Under the pieces are notes generated by a model. It ran no database searches. It saw only the letters and a list, made by a program, of their open reading frames with translations, and was not told the DNA's origin. A stretch of 64,000 nucleotides of DNA, from the NCBI GenBank assembly GCA_021818265.1, contig JAKAEP010000002.1, positions 124,001 through 188,000 on the forward strand, read 5' to 3'. The stretch comes from Actinomycetes bacterium (GTDB taxonomy: Bacteria; Actinomycetota; Acidimicrobiia; Acidimicrobiales; RAAP-2). The position numbers and the translations under genes are program-made. Of the stretch, positions 55,264-64,000 are shown one piece after another (within the stretch, counting starts at the first letter, position 1; every line of letters begins with the position of its first letter).

Positions 55264-56178
55264 CTACGAGCGGTCGCGGGCGCGCCGGGCGCGCTGGGCC
55301 GATCGCTCGTCGGCCGCGGTGTCGGCCCCGCGAAGGCTCCGGGGCCAGAGCCCCTCGGCGCGCACCACGTTGACCTGGGCGCTGTAGACGAGCAGGCGCG
55401 CGCCGAGGTAGACCCAGGCGAGGAGTCCGACGACGGCGGCGAAGGGCCCGTAGTAGCGCGAGGCGTGGGCGACGACGTGGCCGACGTAGAGGGCGCCGAC
55501 GCCCTGCAGGGCCGTCCAGGCGACGGTCCCGGCGACCACGCCGGGCCACGTGACGCCGAGGCCGAGGCGCCGGTTGGTCAGGAGCTCGAAGGCGAGGAAG
55601 AAGAGGAGGGCGTTGACCACGAGAGCGCCCACGACGGCGACCGCCCCCGAGGCGAGGGGCGAGAGGGCGTGGGCGAGCGGCAGGCCCGCGAGGGCCGTCG
55701 AGACGACGGTGAGCAGGCCGAGCGCGGCGAGCATCGCGAGCCCCCGGGCGCTCGAGCGCACCAGGTTGGGCCGCTCGGCGCGGGGCAGGTCCCAGAGCGC
55801 GTTCATCGCCCGCTCCAGGGCCCGGGTCACGCCGAGCCCGGCCCAGAGCGCCCACAGGGCCCCGAGGCCGAGGGCGACCCCGCTGCCGTTGACCGAGGCG
55901 TCGAGCACGCCCGAGAGCGTGGGGAAGCTGCGCACGGCACTCGCCAGCACACGCGCGCGCAGCCCGGGGTCGCCGTGGAGGACGAAGCCCACGATCGAGG
56001 CGAAGACCAGCAGCAGGGGCAGGGCCGAGAGGAACCCGTAGTAGGCGACGAGGGCCGCCAGGTCGCCCCCACCGTCCTCGGACGTCTTGCGCACGACCGC
56101 CACCGCGAAGGCGAGGGCGGGCGTGCGGCGCTGGAGGCGGTCGAGGGGGTCGAGCAGGCGGGCGAGGCGGTCGGCCAC
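55264..56178 (-). CDS. YihY/BrkB family membrane protein
   Basis: DLAALVAYYGFLSALPLLLVFASIVGFVL, YGPFAAVVGLLAWVYLGARLLVYSAQVN. Confidence 0.9.
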   Translation of the reverse strand: MADRLARLLDPLDRLQRRTPALAFAVAVVRKTSEDGGGDLAALVAYYGFLSALPLLLVFASIVGFVLHGDPGLRARVLASAVRSFPTLSGVLDASVNGSGVALGLGALWALWAGLGVTRALERAMNALWDLPRAERPNLVRSSARGLAMLAALGLLTVVSTALAGLPLAHALSPLASGAVAVVGALVVNALLFFLAFELLTNRRLGLGVTWPGVVAGTVAWTALQGVGALYVGHVVAHASRYYGPFAAVVGLLAWVYLGARLLVYSAQVNVVRAEGLWPRSLRGADTAADERSAQRARRARDRS

Positions 56179-56214
56179 GCGACCAGCGTTACAGACGCGG
56201 ACCCGCCGAGCGGC

Positions 56215-56499
56215 TCAGCCCAGCTCGAGGACCACCGCCGCGAGGTCACCGAGCTCGAGCCCCTCGGCGGCGCGCACGGCGGCCTTGAGCGGCACGACGT
56301 AGCCGCCCTCGCGCGGGAAGAGGGAGGTGGAGAACGCGGTCGCGCCCACGCGGCCCCGCACCGGGATGCACCCCCAGCCGTAGGTGAGCGAGGGGGCGAG
56401 CGCGTGGATCAGCTCGGCGCCCTCGGGCGGGACCGTGACGAAGTGGAACGGGGAGGGGCCTCGCCAGTACCAGACCTCACCCTCGAAGGCGATCTCCAC
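56215..56499 (-). CDS. DUF1905 family protein
   Basis: MEIAFEGEVWYWRGPSPFHFVTVPPEGAELIHALAPSLTYGWGCIPVRGRVGATAFSTSLFPREGGYVVPLKAAVRAAEGLELGD. Confidence 0.85.
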   Translation of the reverse strand: MEIAFEGEVWYWRGPSPFHFVTVPPEGAELIHALAPSLTYGWGCIPVRGRVGATAFSTSLFPREGGYVVPLKAAVRAAEGLELGDLAAVVLELG

Positions 56500-56608
56500 G
56501 GCTGAAGGCTAGGTGAGGGGCGTGACCCACGGACGATGGCCACGAATGGACCTACGTCCCTCGCCGGGCCGACGCGCCCGCGCCTACGGTCGGGTCGAGG
56601 AGGTCGCC

Positions 56609-56743
56609 ATGGCCAACAGCGCAACGCACTGGGTCCGCCGGTGGCGGCGCGTGCGGGGACGCACGCGCGCGCTCTTCCAGTACCAGAGCCACCACAACCC
56701 CCATCGGCCCCACCGCTACTGGGATCGCCAGAAGGAGCGCTGA
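56609..56743 (+). CDS. 44-aa small basic protein, candidate unannotated sORF
   Basis: SD gaggagg-tcgcc-ATG; MANSATHWVRRWRRVRGRTRALFQYQSHHNPHRPHRYWDRQKER. Confidence 0.4.
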   Translation: MANSATHWVRRWRRVRGRTRALFQYQSHHNPHRPHRYWDRQKER

Positions 56744-56818
56744 GCGATTCCCGCCTCGCCCGCCACCGACGCGGCCGGGCCCGCCTCGGCGGCCCCCGCG
56801 GCCTCCACGACCCGCGTC

Positions 56819-57757
56819 GTGACGCCCGTCGCGACGGCCGCCGCCGACGGGTCCGTCGCCCGGGGCGAGCCGCCGATCGCCCTCACGGGCGTCACCAAGG
56901 TCTACCGGGGTGGCGGCGGGGTGCGCGACCTCTCCCTCGAGGTGGGCTGGGGCGAGGTCTTCGGCTTCCTCGGGCCCAACGGGGCGGGCAAGACCACGAC
57001 GATCCGGCTGCTGCTCGACCTCATCCGGCCCCAGCGCGGCGTGGTGCGGCTCTTCGGGCTCGACGCGCGCCGCGACGCCGTGGCGGTCCACCGTCGACTC
57101 GGCTACCTGCCCGGCGAGCTCGCGCTCTACGAGCGCCTGAGCGCCCGCGAGACGTTCGCCCACTTCTCGCGCCTGCGCGGTGGGCCCGACGAGGCGACCG
57201 TGGAGCGCTGGGCGTCCGAGCTCGACCTCGAGCTGGACCGGCCGGTGCGGGCGCTCTCGCGGGGGAACCGCCAGAAGGTCGGGCTCGTCTCGGCGCTGAT
57301 GAACGAGCCCGACCTGCTCGTGCTCGACGAGCCGACGGTCGGGCTCGACCCCCTGGTGCAGCGAACGGTCCACCAGCGCCTGCGCGAGGCCGCCGCGTCC
57401 GGCCGGACGGTCTTCCTGTCCTCGCACGTCCTGAGCGAGGTGGCCGAGGTCGCCGACCGGGTGGGGCTGATCAAGGACGGCCGGCTGGTCGCGATCGAGC
57501 GGGTGGCCGAGATCCGGGCCCGGGCCGTGCACGCGGTGGAGGTGCGCGTGGGCGCGGCGGCCGGCCTCGACGCCCTCGCCGATCTCGAGGGCGTCACGGT
57601 GCGCGAGCGGGTCGAGGACGGGCTGCGCCTCGAGGTCGTCGGGAGCCTCAACCCGCTCCTCGCCGCGTTGGCCGCGCTCGACGTGGTCGACCTGTCGGTG
57701 CACGAGCCGAGCCTCGAGGACGTGTTCCTCTCCTACTATGACGGCGCCGCGCGCTAG
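56819..57757 (+). CDS. ABC-2 type transporter ATP-binding protein
   Basis: [54 protein letters not shown]. Confidence 0.92.
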   Translation: MTPVATAAADGSVARGEPPIALTGVTKVYRGGGGVRDLSLEVGWGEVFGFLGPNGAGKTTTIRLLLDLIRPQRGVVRLFGLDARRDAVAVHRRLGYLPGELALYERLSARETFAHFSRLRGGPDEATVERWASELDLELDRPVRALSRGNRQKVGLVSALMNEPDLLVLDEPTVGLDPLVQRTVHQRLREAAASGRTVFLSSHVLSEVAEVADRVGLIKDGRLVAIERVAEIRARAVHAVEVRVGAAAGLDALADLEGVTVRERVEDGLRLEVVGSLNPLLAALAALDVVDLSVHEPSLEDVFLSYYDGAAR

Positions 57758-58568
57758 GGGGCGCCGGCTCTGGCCGCGCCGCGGGGTCTTCGCCCGCTCG
57801 CTGCGCGAGGAGCGCCGCGGCCTCGTCGGCTGGTCGGTAGGGATCGCCACGTACTGCGTGGTGATGCTGTCGGTCTTCCCCACAATCCACGACAACAAGG
57901 CCTTCGCCAAGATCTTCGAGGCCTACCCTGAGGTCTTCCGCAAGCTCTTCAACGTCGCCGACTTCACCACCGGCCCGGGCTACCTGGGCGCCGAGATCTT
58001 CTCGGTGATCGCCCCGATGCTGCTCGCGCTCTTCGCCATCCTGTGGGGGTCGGACCTCGCGGCGGGGGAGGAGGACCGCGGGACGATCGACCTGCTACTC
58101 GCCAACCCGGTGTCGCGCCGCCGTGTCGTGCTCGAGAAGTGGGCGGCCCTCGCGGTGGGCACCCTGTGGCTCGGCGCGGTCCTCGAGGCGACCCTCGGGC
58201 TGCTCGGCCCCGTCTTCTCGCTCTCGGTCGGCTGGGCCGGGCTCAGCGCGGCCGTGGTCGGCTCGGCGGCCTTCGCCCTCGCCTTCGCGACCCTCGCGCT
58301 GGCCGTCGGCGCCTCGAGCGGGTCGCGGGGTCTCGCCCGCGGGGTCGCGACGGCGCTCGCCGTGGCGAGCTACCTGCTCTCGGCCCTCGCCCCGCTGGTG
58401 AGCGCCTTCGAGCGCGTGGCCTGGCTCTCGCTGTGGGACCAGGCCCTCGGCCACCAGCCCCTCACCACGGGGCTGCGTCTGGGGAACCTCGGCGTGCTCG
58501 CGGTGGTCGTCGTCGTTCTCTTGGCGGTCTCCCTGTGGGGCTACGACCGGCGCGACCTCGCCACCTAG
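57738..58568 (+). CDS. ABC-2 type transporter permease
   Basis: LAAGEEDRGTIDLLLANPVSRRRVVLEKWAAL with multiple TM helices; overlaps ATPase 3' end. Confidence 0.88.
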   Translation: MTAPRARGRRLWPRRGVFARSLREERRGLVGWSVGIATYCVVMLSVFPTIHDNKAFAKIFEAYPEVFRKLFNVADFTTGPGYLGAEIFSVIAPMLLALFAILWGSDLAAGEEDRGTIDLLLANPVSRRRVVLEKWAALAVGTLWLGAVLEATLGLLGPVFSLSVGWAGLSAAVVGSAAFALAFATLALAVGASSGSRGLARGVATALAVASYLLSALAPLVSAFERVAWLSLWDQALGHQPLTTGLRLGNLGVLAVVVVVLLAVSLWGYDRRDLAT

Positions 58569-59029
58569 CTCACGTCGAGGCGCATCACGGGCAGCGCTCG
58601 GCCCTCGTCGAGGGTTGAGCGCACGACGCCGATTCGCCGGGCCCCCAGGGCGAGGTAGAAGGGCTCGGCGTTGGGATCGGACTCCCACTCGAGTCGGAGC
58701 ACGCCGAGTCGGGCGGAGGTCGCCGCCGCCTCCTCGACGAGCCGGCGACCGATGCCCTGGCGCTGGAGGGCCGGCTCCACCCAGAGGTCCTCGAGCCAGG
58801 CGTGGTCGCCACGGTCGTCGACGATCGCGAACCCCACGACGACGTCGTCCTCCTCGGCGACGAGGGTGACACGTCCCGGCTGGTCGAGTGACGTCGGAAG
58901 GGTCGTCGCGAACGCCTCGAGGAACTCCTCGTCGTAACCCCACGTGGCCTTCGACCTCAGGGCGAGGGCCCGCAGCGGCTCCAGGAACGCCTCAACCTCG
59001 TCGCTCGCCAGCGGGTGAACCGTCGCCAC
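58565..59029 (-). CDS. GNAT-family N-acetyltransferase
   Basis: VGFAIVDDRGDHAWLEDLWVEPALQRQGIGRRLVEEAAATSARLGVLRLEWESDPNAEPFYLALGARRIG. Confidence 0.9.
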   Translation of the reverse strand: MATVHPLASDEVEAFLEPLRALALRSKATWGYDEEFLEAFATTLPTSLDQPGRVTLVAEEDDVVVGFAIVDDRGDHAWLEDLWVEPALQRQGIGRRLVEEAAATSARLGVLRLEWESDPNAEPFYLALGARRIGVVRSTLDEGRALPVMRLDVS

Positions 59030-59145
59030 CCGGCCACGCTAGGGCGCTCCTGGGCGCGGCGATGACCTTGGCCCCTAGGGGGACCCTTGGGGCGAGGCGT
59101 ACCCTCACGGAAGCGGGGCCGGGTGACGGCGAGAAGGGAGTCGGT

Positions 59146-59664
59146 GTGCGCACGTTCCTCACCCCGACCAGGGTGCGTCCACCCGCCACGGCGGCCCGGC
59201 GAGGCCGGCGTGGGTTGGTCGCCGCGACGACCTTGGCTGTCGCCTCGTCGGGCGTTCTCCTCGGACTCGGCGCCGCGGGCGTCGTCGGATCGTCTTCGGC
59301 CTCGGCGACGACGCTGCCCCCGTGCCCGACCCTCGCGACCTGGCCCTTCAAGCCGATCACCCCGGTCGTGAAGGCCACCCTCGTCTACTACTACCGTGCC
59401 CGGCACCTCACGCCGCTCAGCGTCTACCGCAACCGGATGTGGGTGCTCAACCTCGCGCTCGAGCGCGTCGGGACCCACTGGTGCGCCAACCCCGACGGCG
59501 GCCGGTCCGGCTACGTCGGGGTGGTGCCGAAGAACGCCCGCATGGCCGTCATGGTGCGCGTGACGCACCGCCCGTACCCGGTGACGGGCTCGGCGACCAC
59601 CTTCGCCACCCTCGCCCTCCTGCCCGCGGGGTGGAAGGTCGTCTCTGACGACACGGCGCCGTGA
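59146..59664 (+). CDS. Secreted hypothetical protein coupled to downstream P-type ATPase
   Basis: Signal-like LVAATTLAVASSGVLLGLGAAGVVGSSSASA; GTG 59146; stop overlaps ATPase GTG 59661. Confidence 0.65.
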   Translation: MRTFLTPTRVRPPATAARRGRRGLVAATTLAVASSGVLLGLGAAGVVGSSSASATTLPPCPTLATWPFKPITPVVKATLVYYYRARHLTPLSVYRNRMWVLNLALERVGTHWCANPDGGRSGYVGVVPKNARMAVMVRVTHRPYPVTGSATTFATLALLPAGWKVVSDDTAP

Positions 59665-62042
59665 GCGCCGCGCCGCGGGCTGAGCCGGCGCCTCGGCGCC
59701 GGCCGCCCCCCACGGCGCGCCGCCCGCCCGCCCGCCCGGCGCTCGTCGTGCCGGCCGTGGTGCTCGCCGCGACCCTCGCGCTGCTCGCCGCCGGCCTGGT
59801 GGCGCGGGCGGTCGGCGCGCCCTCGGGGGCCGTCGACGGCCCGTGGTTCGCGGCGGGCGTCGCGGGGGCCCTCTACAGCCTCGCCGGGACCGCCGCCAGC
59901 CTGCGCGCCAAGCGCCTGGGCGTCGACGTCATCGCCCTCGTCGCCCTCGCCGGGGCGCTCGCGACGGACGAGCTGCTCGCGGCCGGCGTCGTCGCGGTCA
60001 TGGTCGCCACCGGTCGCGCGCTCGAGGCGTGGGCCGAGGGCCGGGCCCGGCGCGACCTGCGCGCCCTCGTGGAGCGGGCCCCCACCGTGGCCCACAAGCG
60101 CGTCGGCGAGCGGATCGTGACGGTGGCGGCCGACGAGGTCGTGGTGGGCGACGTGCTCCTCGTGGCGACCGGCGAGGTCGTCCCGGCCGACGGCGACCTC
60201 ACGGGGCCGGCCGTCCTCGACGAGTCGGCGCTCACCGGCGAGCCGCTGCCGGTGGCCCGCGAGGCGGCCACGCCCGTGCGCAGTGGCGTGACCAACGCCG
60301 GCCCGCCCTTCGAGATGACCGTCACGGTCGAGGTGAGCGAGAGCACCTACGCCCACGTCGTGCGCCTCACCGAGGAGGCCGAGCGCAACCCCGCGCCCTT
60401 CGTGCGCCTGGCCGACCGCTACTCCCTCTACTTCCTCGCCGCGACGGCCGCGGTCGCGGCGGCGGCCTTCGCCCTCGGGGGGGCGTCGCGCGCGGTGGCG
60501 GTCCTCGTCGTGGCGACGCCGTGCCCGCTGATCCTGGCCTCGCCGGTCGCCTTCGCGTCGGGCCTGTCGCGCGCCGCGCGCCGGGGCGTGGTGGTGAAGG
60601 GCGCGGCGGTGCTCGAGCGGCTGGCGCGCTGCACGACGCTGCTCATCGACAAGACCGGGACCGTCACCATGGGACGGCCGGAGGTGGTCGTCGTCGTGAC
60701 CGACGGCGAGAGCGACCCCGACGAGGTGGTGCGCCTCGCGGCCAGCCTCGATCAGACCTCGACCCACGTGCTGGCCGCCGCGGTCGTGCGCGAGGCCCAA
60801 CGGCGCGGCCTCACGCTCGAGGTCCCCACGGGCGTGCGCGAGGAGGCGGGCCGCGGCGCGGTGGGCGAGGTCGCCGGTCGACGCGTGGCGGTGGGAACGG
60901 CCGAATGGGCGGGCGTCACCGAGGGCGCGCCGGCGTGGGTGGAGCTCGCGCGCCGCCGGGTCCACTGGGAGGGCGCGACGGGGATCTACGTGGCGCTCGA
61001 CGGCCGGCCGCGCGGGGTCGTGCTGGTCACCGACCCGGTGCGCGCGGACGCAGCCCACGCCCTGCGGGTCCTGCGCCGCCACGGCGTGGCGCGCGTCGTC
61101 ATGGTCACCGGGGACCGGCGCGAGGTCGGCGACCTCGTGGGCGACGCCGTCGGCGTGGATGAGGTCGTCGCCGAGTGCTCGCCCGCCCAGAAGCTCGACG
61201 TCGTGCGCGCCGAGCGAGCCCTCGCCCCCACGGCGATGGTGGGCGACGGCATCAACGACGCGCCGGCGCTCGCCCTGGCCGACGTCGGGGTCGCGATGGG
61301 CGCGCGCGGGGCGACCGCGTCGTCCGAGGCCGCCGACGTCGTCTTGACCGTGGACCGCCTGGACCGCATCGCCGACGCCCGGGCCGTCGCGACCCGGTCG
61401 CGGCGGATCGCGCTGCAGAGCGTCGTGGTGGGGATGGCGCTCTCGCTCGGCGCCATGGGCGTCGCCACGGCCGGGCTCCTCCCGGCGGTCTGGGGGGCGC
61501 TCGCCCAGGAGGGCATCGACGTCGTGGCGATCGCGAACGCGCTGCGGGTCCTGCGCCGCCCCCGGGCCGAGGTGGCCCTGCCGCGCGGCGCACACGAGGC
61601 CATCGCGGCCCTGCGCGCCGAGCACGGGCCCGAGCGCGCGGCGCTCTCGGAGCTGGTGGCCGTGGCCGACGGGCTGGACCGGGCCGGGCCGTCGGGGCTC
61701 GCCGCGGCGCTCACGGCGCTCTCGCGCCGCCTCGAGCACGACGTCGTCGCCCACGAGCAGCTCGAGGAGGCCACGCTCTACCCGCTGCTCGCGCGCTCCC
61801 TGGGGGGCGTGGACCCGACCGCGACCATGAGCCGGGCCCACCGCGAGATCGTGACGCGGGCCCGGCGGCTGGCCCAGCTGGCCGCCGACCTCGAGGCGGC
61901 GCCCCTGGGCTCTCCCGACGTGGCCGAGGTCCGTCGCGCCCTCTACGGGCTCGAGGCGATCCTGCGCCTGCACATGGACCAGGAGGAGGAGAGCTACTTC
62001 ACCCTGGCCGAGTCCCCGACCGAGGAGACCGTGGCCCCCTAG
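59661..62042 (+). CDS. P1B-type (P1B-5-like) heavy-metal ATPase with C-terminal hemerythrin-like domain
   Basis: VVATPCPLILASPVAFASGLSRAARRGVVVKG, LIDKTGTVTMG, MVGDGINDAPALALADVGVAMG; C-term SRRLEHDVVAHEQLEEATLYPLLAR...RAHREIVTRARRLAQL...LHMDQEEESYFTLAE. Confidence 0.9.
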   Translation: MSAAPRAEPAPRRRPPPTARRPPARPALVVPAVVLAATLALLAAGLVARAVGAPSGAVDGPWFAAGVAGALYSLAGTAASLRAKRLGVDVIALVALAGALATDELLAAGVVAVMVATGRALEAWAEGRARRDLRALVERAPTVAHKRVGERIVTVAADEVVVGDVLLVATGEVVPADGDLTGPAVLDESALTGEPLPVAREAATPVRSGVTNAGPPFEMTVTVEVSESTYAHVVRLTEEAERNPAPFVRLADRYSLYFLAATAAVAAAAFALGGASRAVAVLVVATPCPLILASPVAFASGLSRAARRGVVVKGAAVLERLARCTTLLIDKTGTVTMGRPEVVVVVTDGESDPDEVVRLAASLDQTSTHVLAAAVVREAQRRGLTLEVPTGVREEAGRGAVGEVAGRRVAVGTAEWAGVTEGAPAWVELARRRVHWEGATGIYVALDGRPRGVVLVTDPVRADAAHALRVLRRHGVARVVMVTGDRREVGDLVGDAVGVDEVVAECSPAQKLDVVRAERALAPTAMVGDGINDAPALALADVGVAMGARGATASSEAADVVLTVDRLDRIADARAVATRSRRIALQSVVVGMALSLGAMGVATAGLLPAVWGALAQEGIDVVAIANALRVLRRPRAEVALPRGAHEAIAALRAEHGPERAALSELVAVADGLDRAGPSGLAAALTALSRRLEHDVVAHEQLEEATLYPLLARSLGGVDPTATMSRAHREIVTRARRLAQLAADLEAAPLGSPDVAEVRRALYGLEAILRLHMDQEEESYFTLAESPTEETVAP

Positions 62043-64000
62043 CCGCGCCGGTCGCGACCGACGGCGGCAGGATCCGCCCGCGCAGGGGGGCGACCCGCGT
62101 CACCGTCTCGACCACGAGTGCGCCGGCCACGCCCAGGGCGAGGGCGCCGAGCTCGACGGGCCCGCCCGGGTGCGTCGCCAGGTCGAAGTAGCGCGCCGCC
62201 GGTCCCCAGGCGTAGGCGACGAGGAAGAGGGCGGCCATCGCCGCGACCAGGGCGAGCCGGCCCCGGGTCACGGGCCGGGCGACCACGGCGATCAGCCACA
62301 GCGTCACCACCGCGGCCGCCGTGACGGCGGCCACCCGAGCGGTGGCCGCGGGCGAGCCGTTCGCGCGGGCCAGCGCGTACGCGCCGAGGATGGCCGCGGC
62401 CGAGACCGTCCCGGCGACCACCGAGAGGGTGAGGACCCGGCGCAAGAAGCCCGGCTCGAAGCGCCGGTCGTTGGGCCCGAGGGCGAGGAAGAACCCCGGG
62501 ATCCCGATCGCGACCGACCCGACCAGGGTCAGCTGGCGCGGCAGCAGGGGGTAGGCCGAACCCACGATCGACACGATCACCGACAGGACCAGCGAGTAGA
62601 TGTTCTTGGTGAAAAAGAGCGCCGCCACGCGCTCGATGTTGGCCAGCGCCCGTCGACCCTCGGCCACCACCGAGGGCATCACGTCGAAGTCGTCGTCGAG
62701 CAGCACCAGCTGGGCGACCCCCCGGGTGATGGCCGCGCCCGAACCCATGGCGATGCCCAGGTCGGCCGTCTTCAAGGCCAGCACGTCGTTGACCCCGTCA
62801 CCGGTCATCGCGACCGTGTGCCCGTGGGCGCGCAGGGCACCCACCATCTCGCGCTTCACCTCGGGGGTGGTGCGCCCGAAGACGCGCGAGGACTCGACGA
62901 GATCGGCGAAGTCCTCCTCGTCGGGGTGCAGGTCGCGCGCGTCGAGGGCGCGCTCGGCGTCGGGCACGCCCACGGCGGTCGCGATGGCCCGCACGGTCGC
63001 CACCGCGTCGCCCGAGATCACCCGCAGCGTGACGCCCTGGTCGCCGAAGTACGCGATCGTCGCCGCGACCGTCGGGCGGACCCGCTCGGCGAGCGCGACG
63101 AGGGCCACGAGGCGCAGGTCGCCCGGGAGCCGGTCGTCCTCGAGGGGCGCCTCCCCGCGCGCCAGCGCGAGGACCCGCGAGCCGGTCTCGGCCCAGGACG
63201 TGGCGAGCGGCGCGAGGCCTTCGGGGTCGGCGGCGGTGACCATCTCGGGCGCCCCGAGGACCCAGGTGCCGTGGTCGGCGACGCGCACCGCGCTCCACTT
63301 GCGCGCCGAGCTGAAGGGCACCGACGCCTCGACCGCCCAGCCGGGTGTCGCCTCGCCGACGGCCCCGGCGATCGCGGCGAGGGTGGCGTTCGCCCCGGTC
63401 GCGCGGGCGATGGCGTCGAGGGCCGCGCGAGCCTCGTCCGGGCCGGTGCCGCGGGCCTCGAGCCCGGAGAAGGCGACCCGCCCCTCGGTGAGGGTGCCGG
63501 TCTTGTCGACGCACAGGGCGTCGACGCGCGCCAGGGTCTCGATCGCGGGGAGCTCCTGGACGAGGGTGCGCACACGGGTGAGGCGCACGGCCGAGGCGAG
63601 GAAGGCGAGCGTCGTGAGCAGCACCAGCCCCTCGGGGATCATCCCGACGATCCCGGCGACGGCCAGGCGCACGGCGACGCGCCACGGCTCGTGCTGGACC
63701 TGGCGCCAGAAGAGGACGGGGCCGATCACGACCATGGCCCACGTGACCCAGCGCAGCACGCGGTTCACCGCGGTCACGAGCTCCGAGCCGGCCAGACTGA
63801 ACCGGCGGGCCTCGGCCGCCAGGCGGCTCGCGTAGGAGTCGCGCCCCACCCGGGTGACCCGTGCGTGCACGACCCCGGCCACGACCCACGTGCCCGAGAG
63901 CAGGTCGTCGCCCACGCCCCGGGCGACCGGCTCGGACTCCCCGGTCGTGAGCGACTCGTCCACCTCGGCCGACCCGCCCACCACGACCGCGTCGACGGCC
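61999..64000 (-). CDS. Partial (runs off right edge): CtpE-like cation-transporting P-type ATPase
   Basis: VDALCVDKTGTLTEGRVAFSGLEARG, VAMTGDGVNDVLALKTADLGIAMGSG, VGMIPEGLVLLTTLAFLASAVRLTRVRTLVQELPAIETLARVD; frame open to window end. Confidence 0.88.
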   Translation of the reverse strand, partial: AVDAVVVGGSAEVDESLTTGESEPVARGVGDDLLSGTWVVAGVVHARVTRVGRDSYASRLAAEARRFSLAGSELVTAVNRVLRWVTWAMVVIGPVLFWRQVQHEPWRVAVRLAVAGIVGMIPEGLVLLTTLAFLASAVRLTRVRTLVQELPAIETLARVDALCVDKTGTLTEGRVAFSGLEARGTGPDEARAALDAIARATGANATLAAIAGAVGEATPGWAVEASVPFSSARKWSAVRVADHGTWVLGAPEMVTAADPEGLAPLATSWAETGSRVLALARGEAPLEDDRLPGDLRLVALVALAERVRPTVAATIAYFGDQGVTLRVISGDAVATVRAIATAVGVPDAERALDARDLHPDEEDFADLVESSRVFGRTTPEVKREMVGALRAHGHTVAMTGDGVNDVLALKTADLGIAMGSGAAITRGVAQLVLLDDDFDVMPSVVAEGRRALANIERVAALFFTKNIYSLVLSVIVSIVGSAYPLLPRQLTLVGSVAIGIPGFFLALGPNDRRFEPGFLRRVLTLSVVAGTVSAAAILGAYALARANGSPAATARVAAVTAAAVVTLWLIAVVARPVTRGRLALVAAMAALFLVAYAWGPAARYFDLATHPGGPVELGALALGVAGALVVETVTRVAPLRGRILPPSVATGAARGPRSPRSGTRPG

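Noticed and set aside
59511-61973. 820-aa ORF antisense to the P1B ATPase
   Set aside because: Composition typical of GC-driven shadow ORF; no motifs.

Overview
High-GC, densely coding 64 kb chromosomal window. Gene content and order look actinobacterial, plausibly Acidimicrobiia-like; the taxonomy is inference only. Recognisable blocks, left to right: a partial membrane phosphoesterase-like gene; a HAD phosphatase; hemY-hemH-hemE; a HelD-type helicase; ctaE-qcrC-qcrA-qcrB (cytochrome bc1-aa3); an S51 peptidase; a translationally coupled hut operon in which imidazolonepropionase (HutI) is one continuous ORF with an ABC-transporter ATPase and is followed by an ABC-2 permease; a MoxR/chelatase-like AAA ATPase plus VWA protein; two whiB genes flanking a formimidoyltransferase; a conserved-looking envelope/division cluster (DUF2342 zincin, degenerate HtrA-PDZ protein, MreB-like protein, HEAT protein, YlbL-type PDZ-Lon protease, DivIVA protein with a phage MuF-like C-terminus, UPF0182); a GlcD-like oxidase; a secreted Ig/IPT-like protein; an Fbp-type Fe(III) ABC transporter behind an IdeR/DtxR-like iron box; an MgtC-like protein; and an initiator tRNA-Met. 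After the tRNA comes a short accessory region with a frameshifted transposase-like pseudogene, an XRE-nucleotidyltransferase pair with a palindromic operator, an ESFPASDP small protein and Dps. The rest holds prpE, peroxiredoxin, a PiT transporter, trxA-DUF302-PIG-L behind a CsoR/CstR-like operator, an MFS exporter, BrkB, an ABC exporter, a P1B-5-type ATPase with a C-terminal hemerythrin domain, and a partial CtpE-like P-type ATPase. The most unusual items are the HutI-ABC fusion, the DivIVA-MuF chimera with its neighbourhood, and the thiol/redox operon controlled from inside the upstream gene's 3' end. No CRISPR array, rRNA or complete IS element was seen. All product calls are from reading protein motifs; no database search was run.
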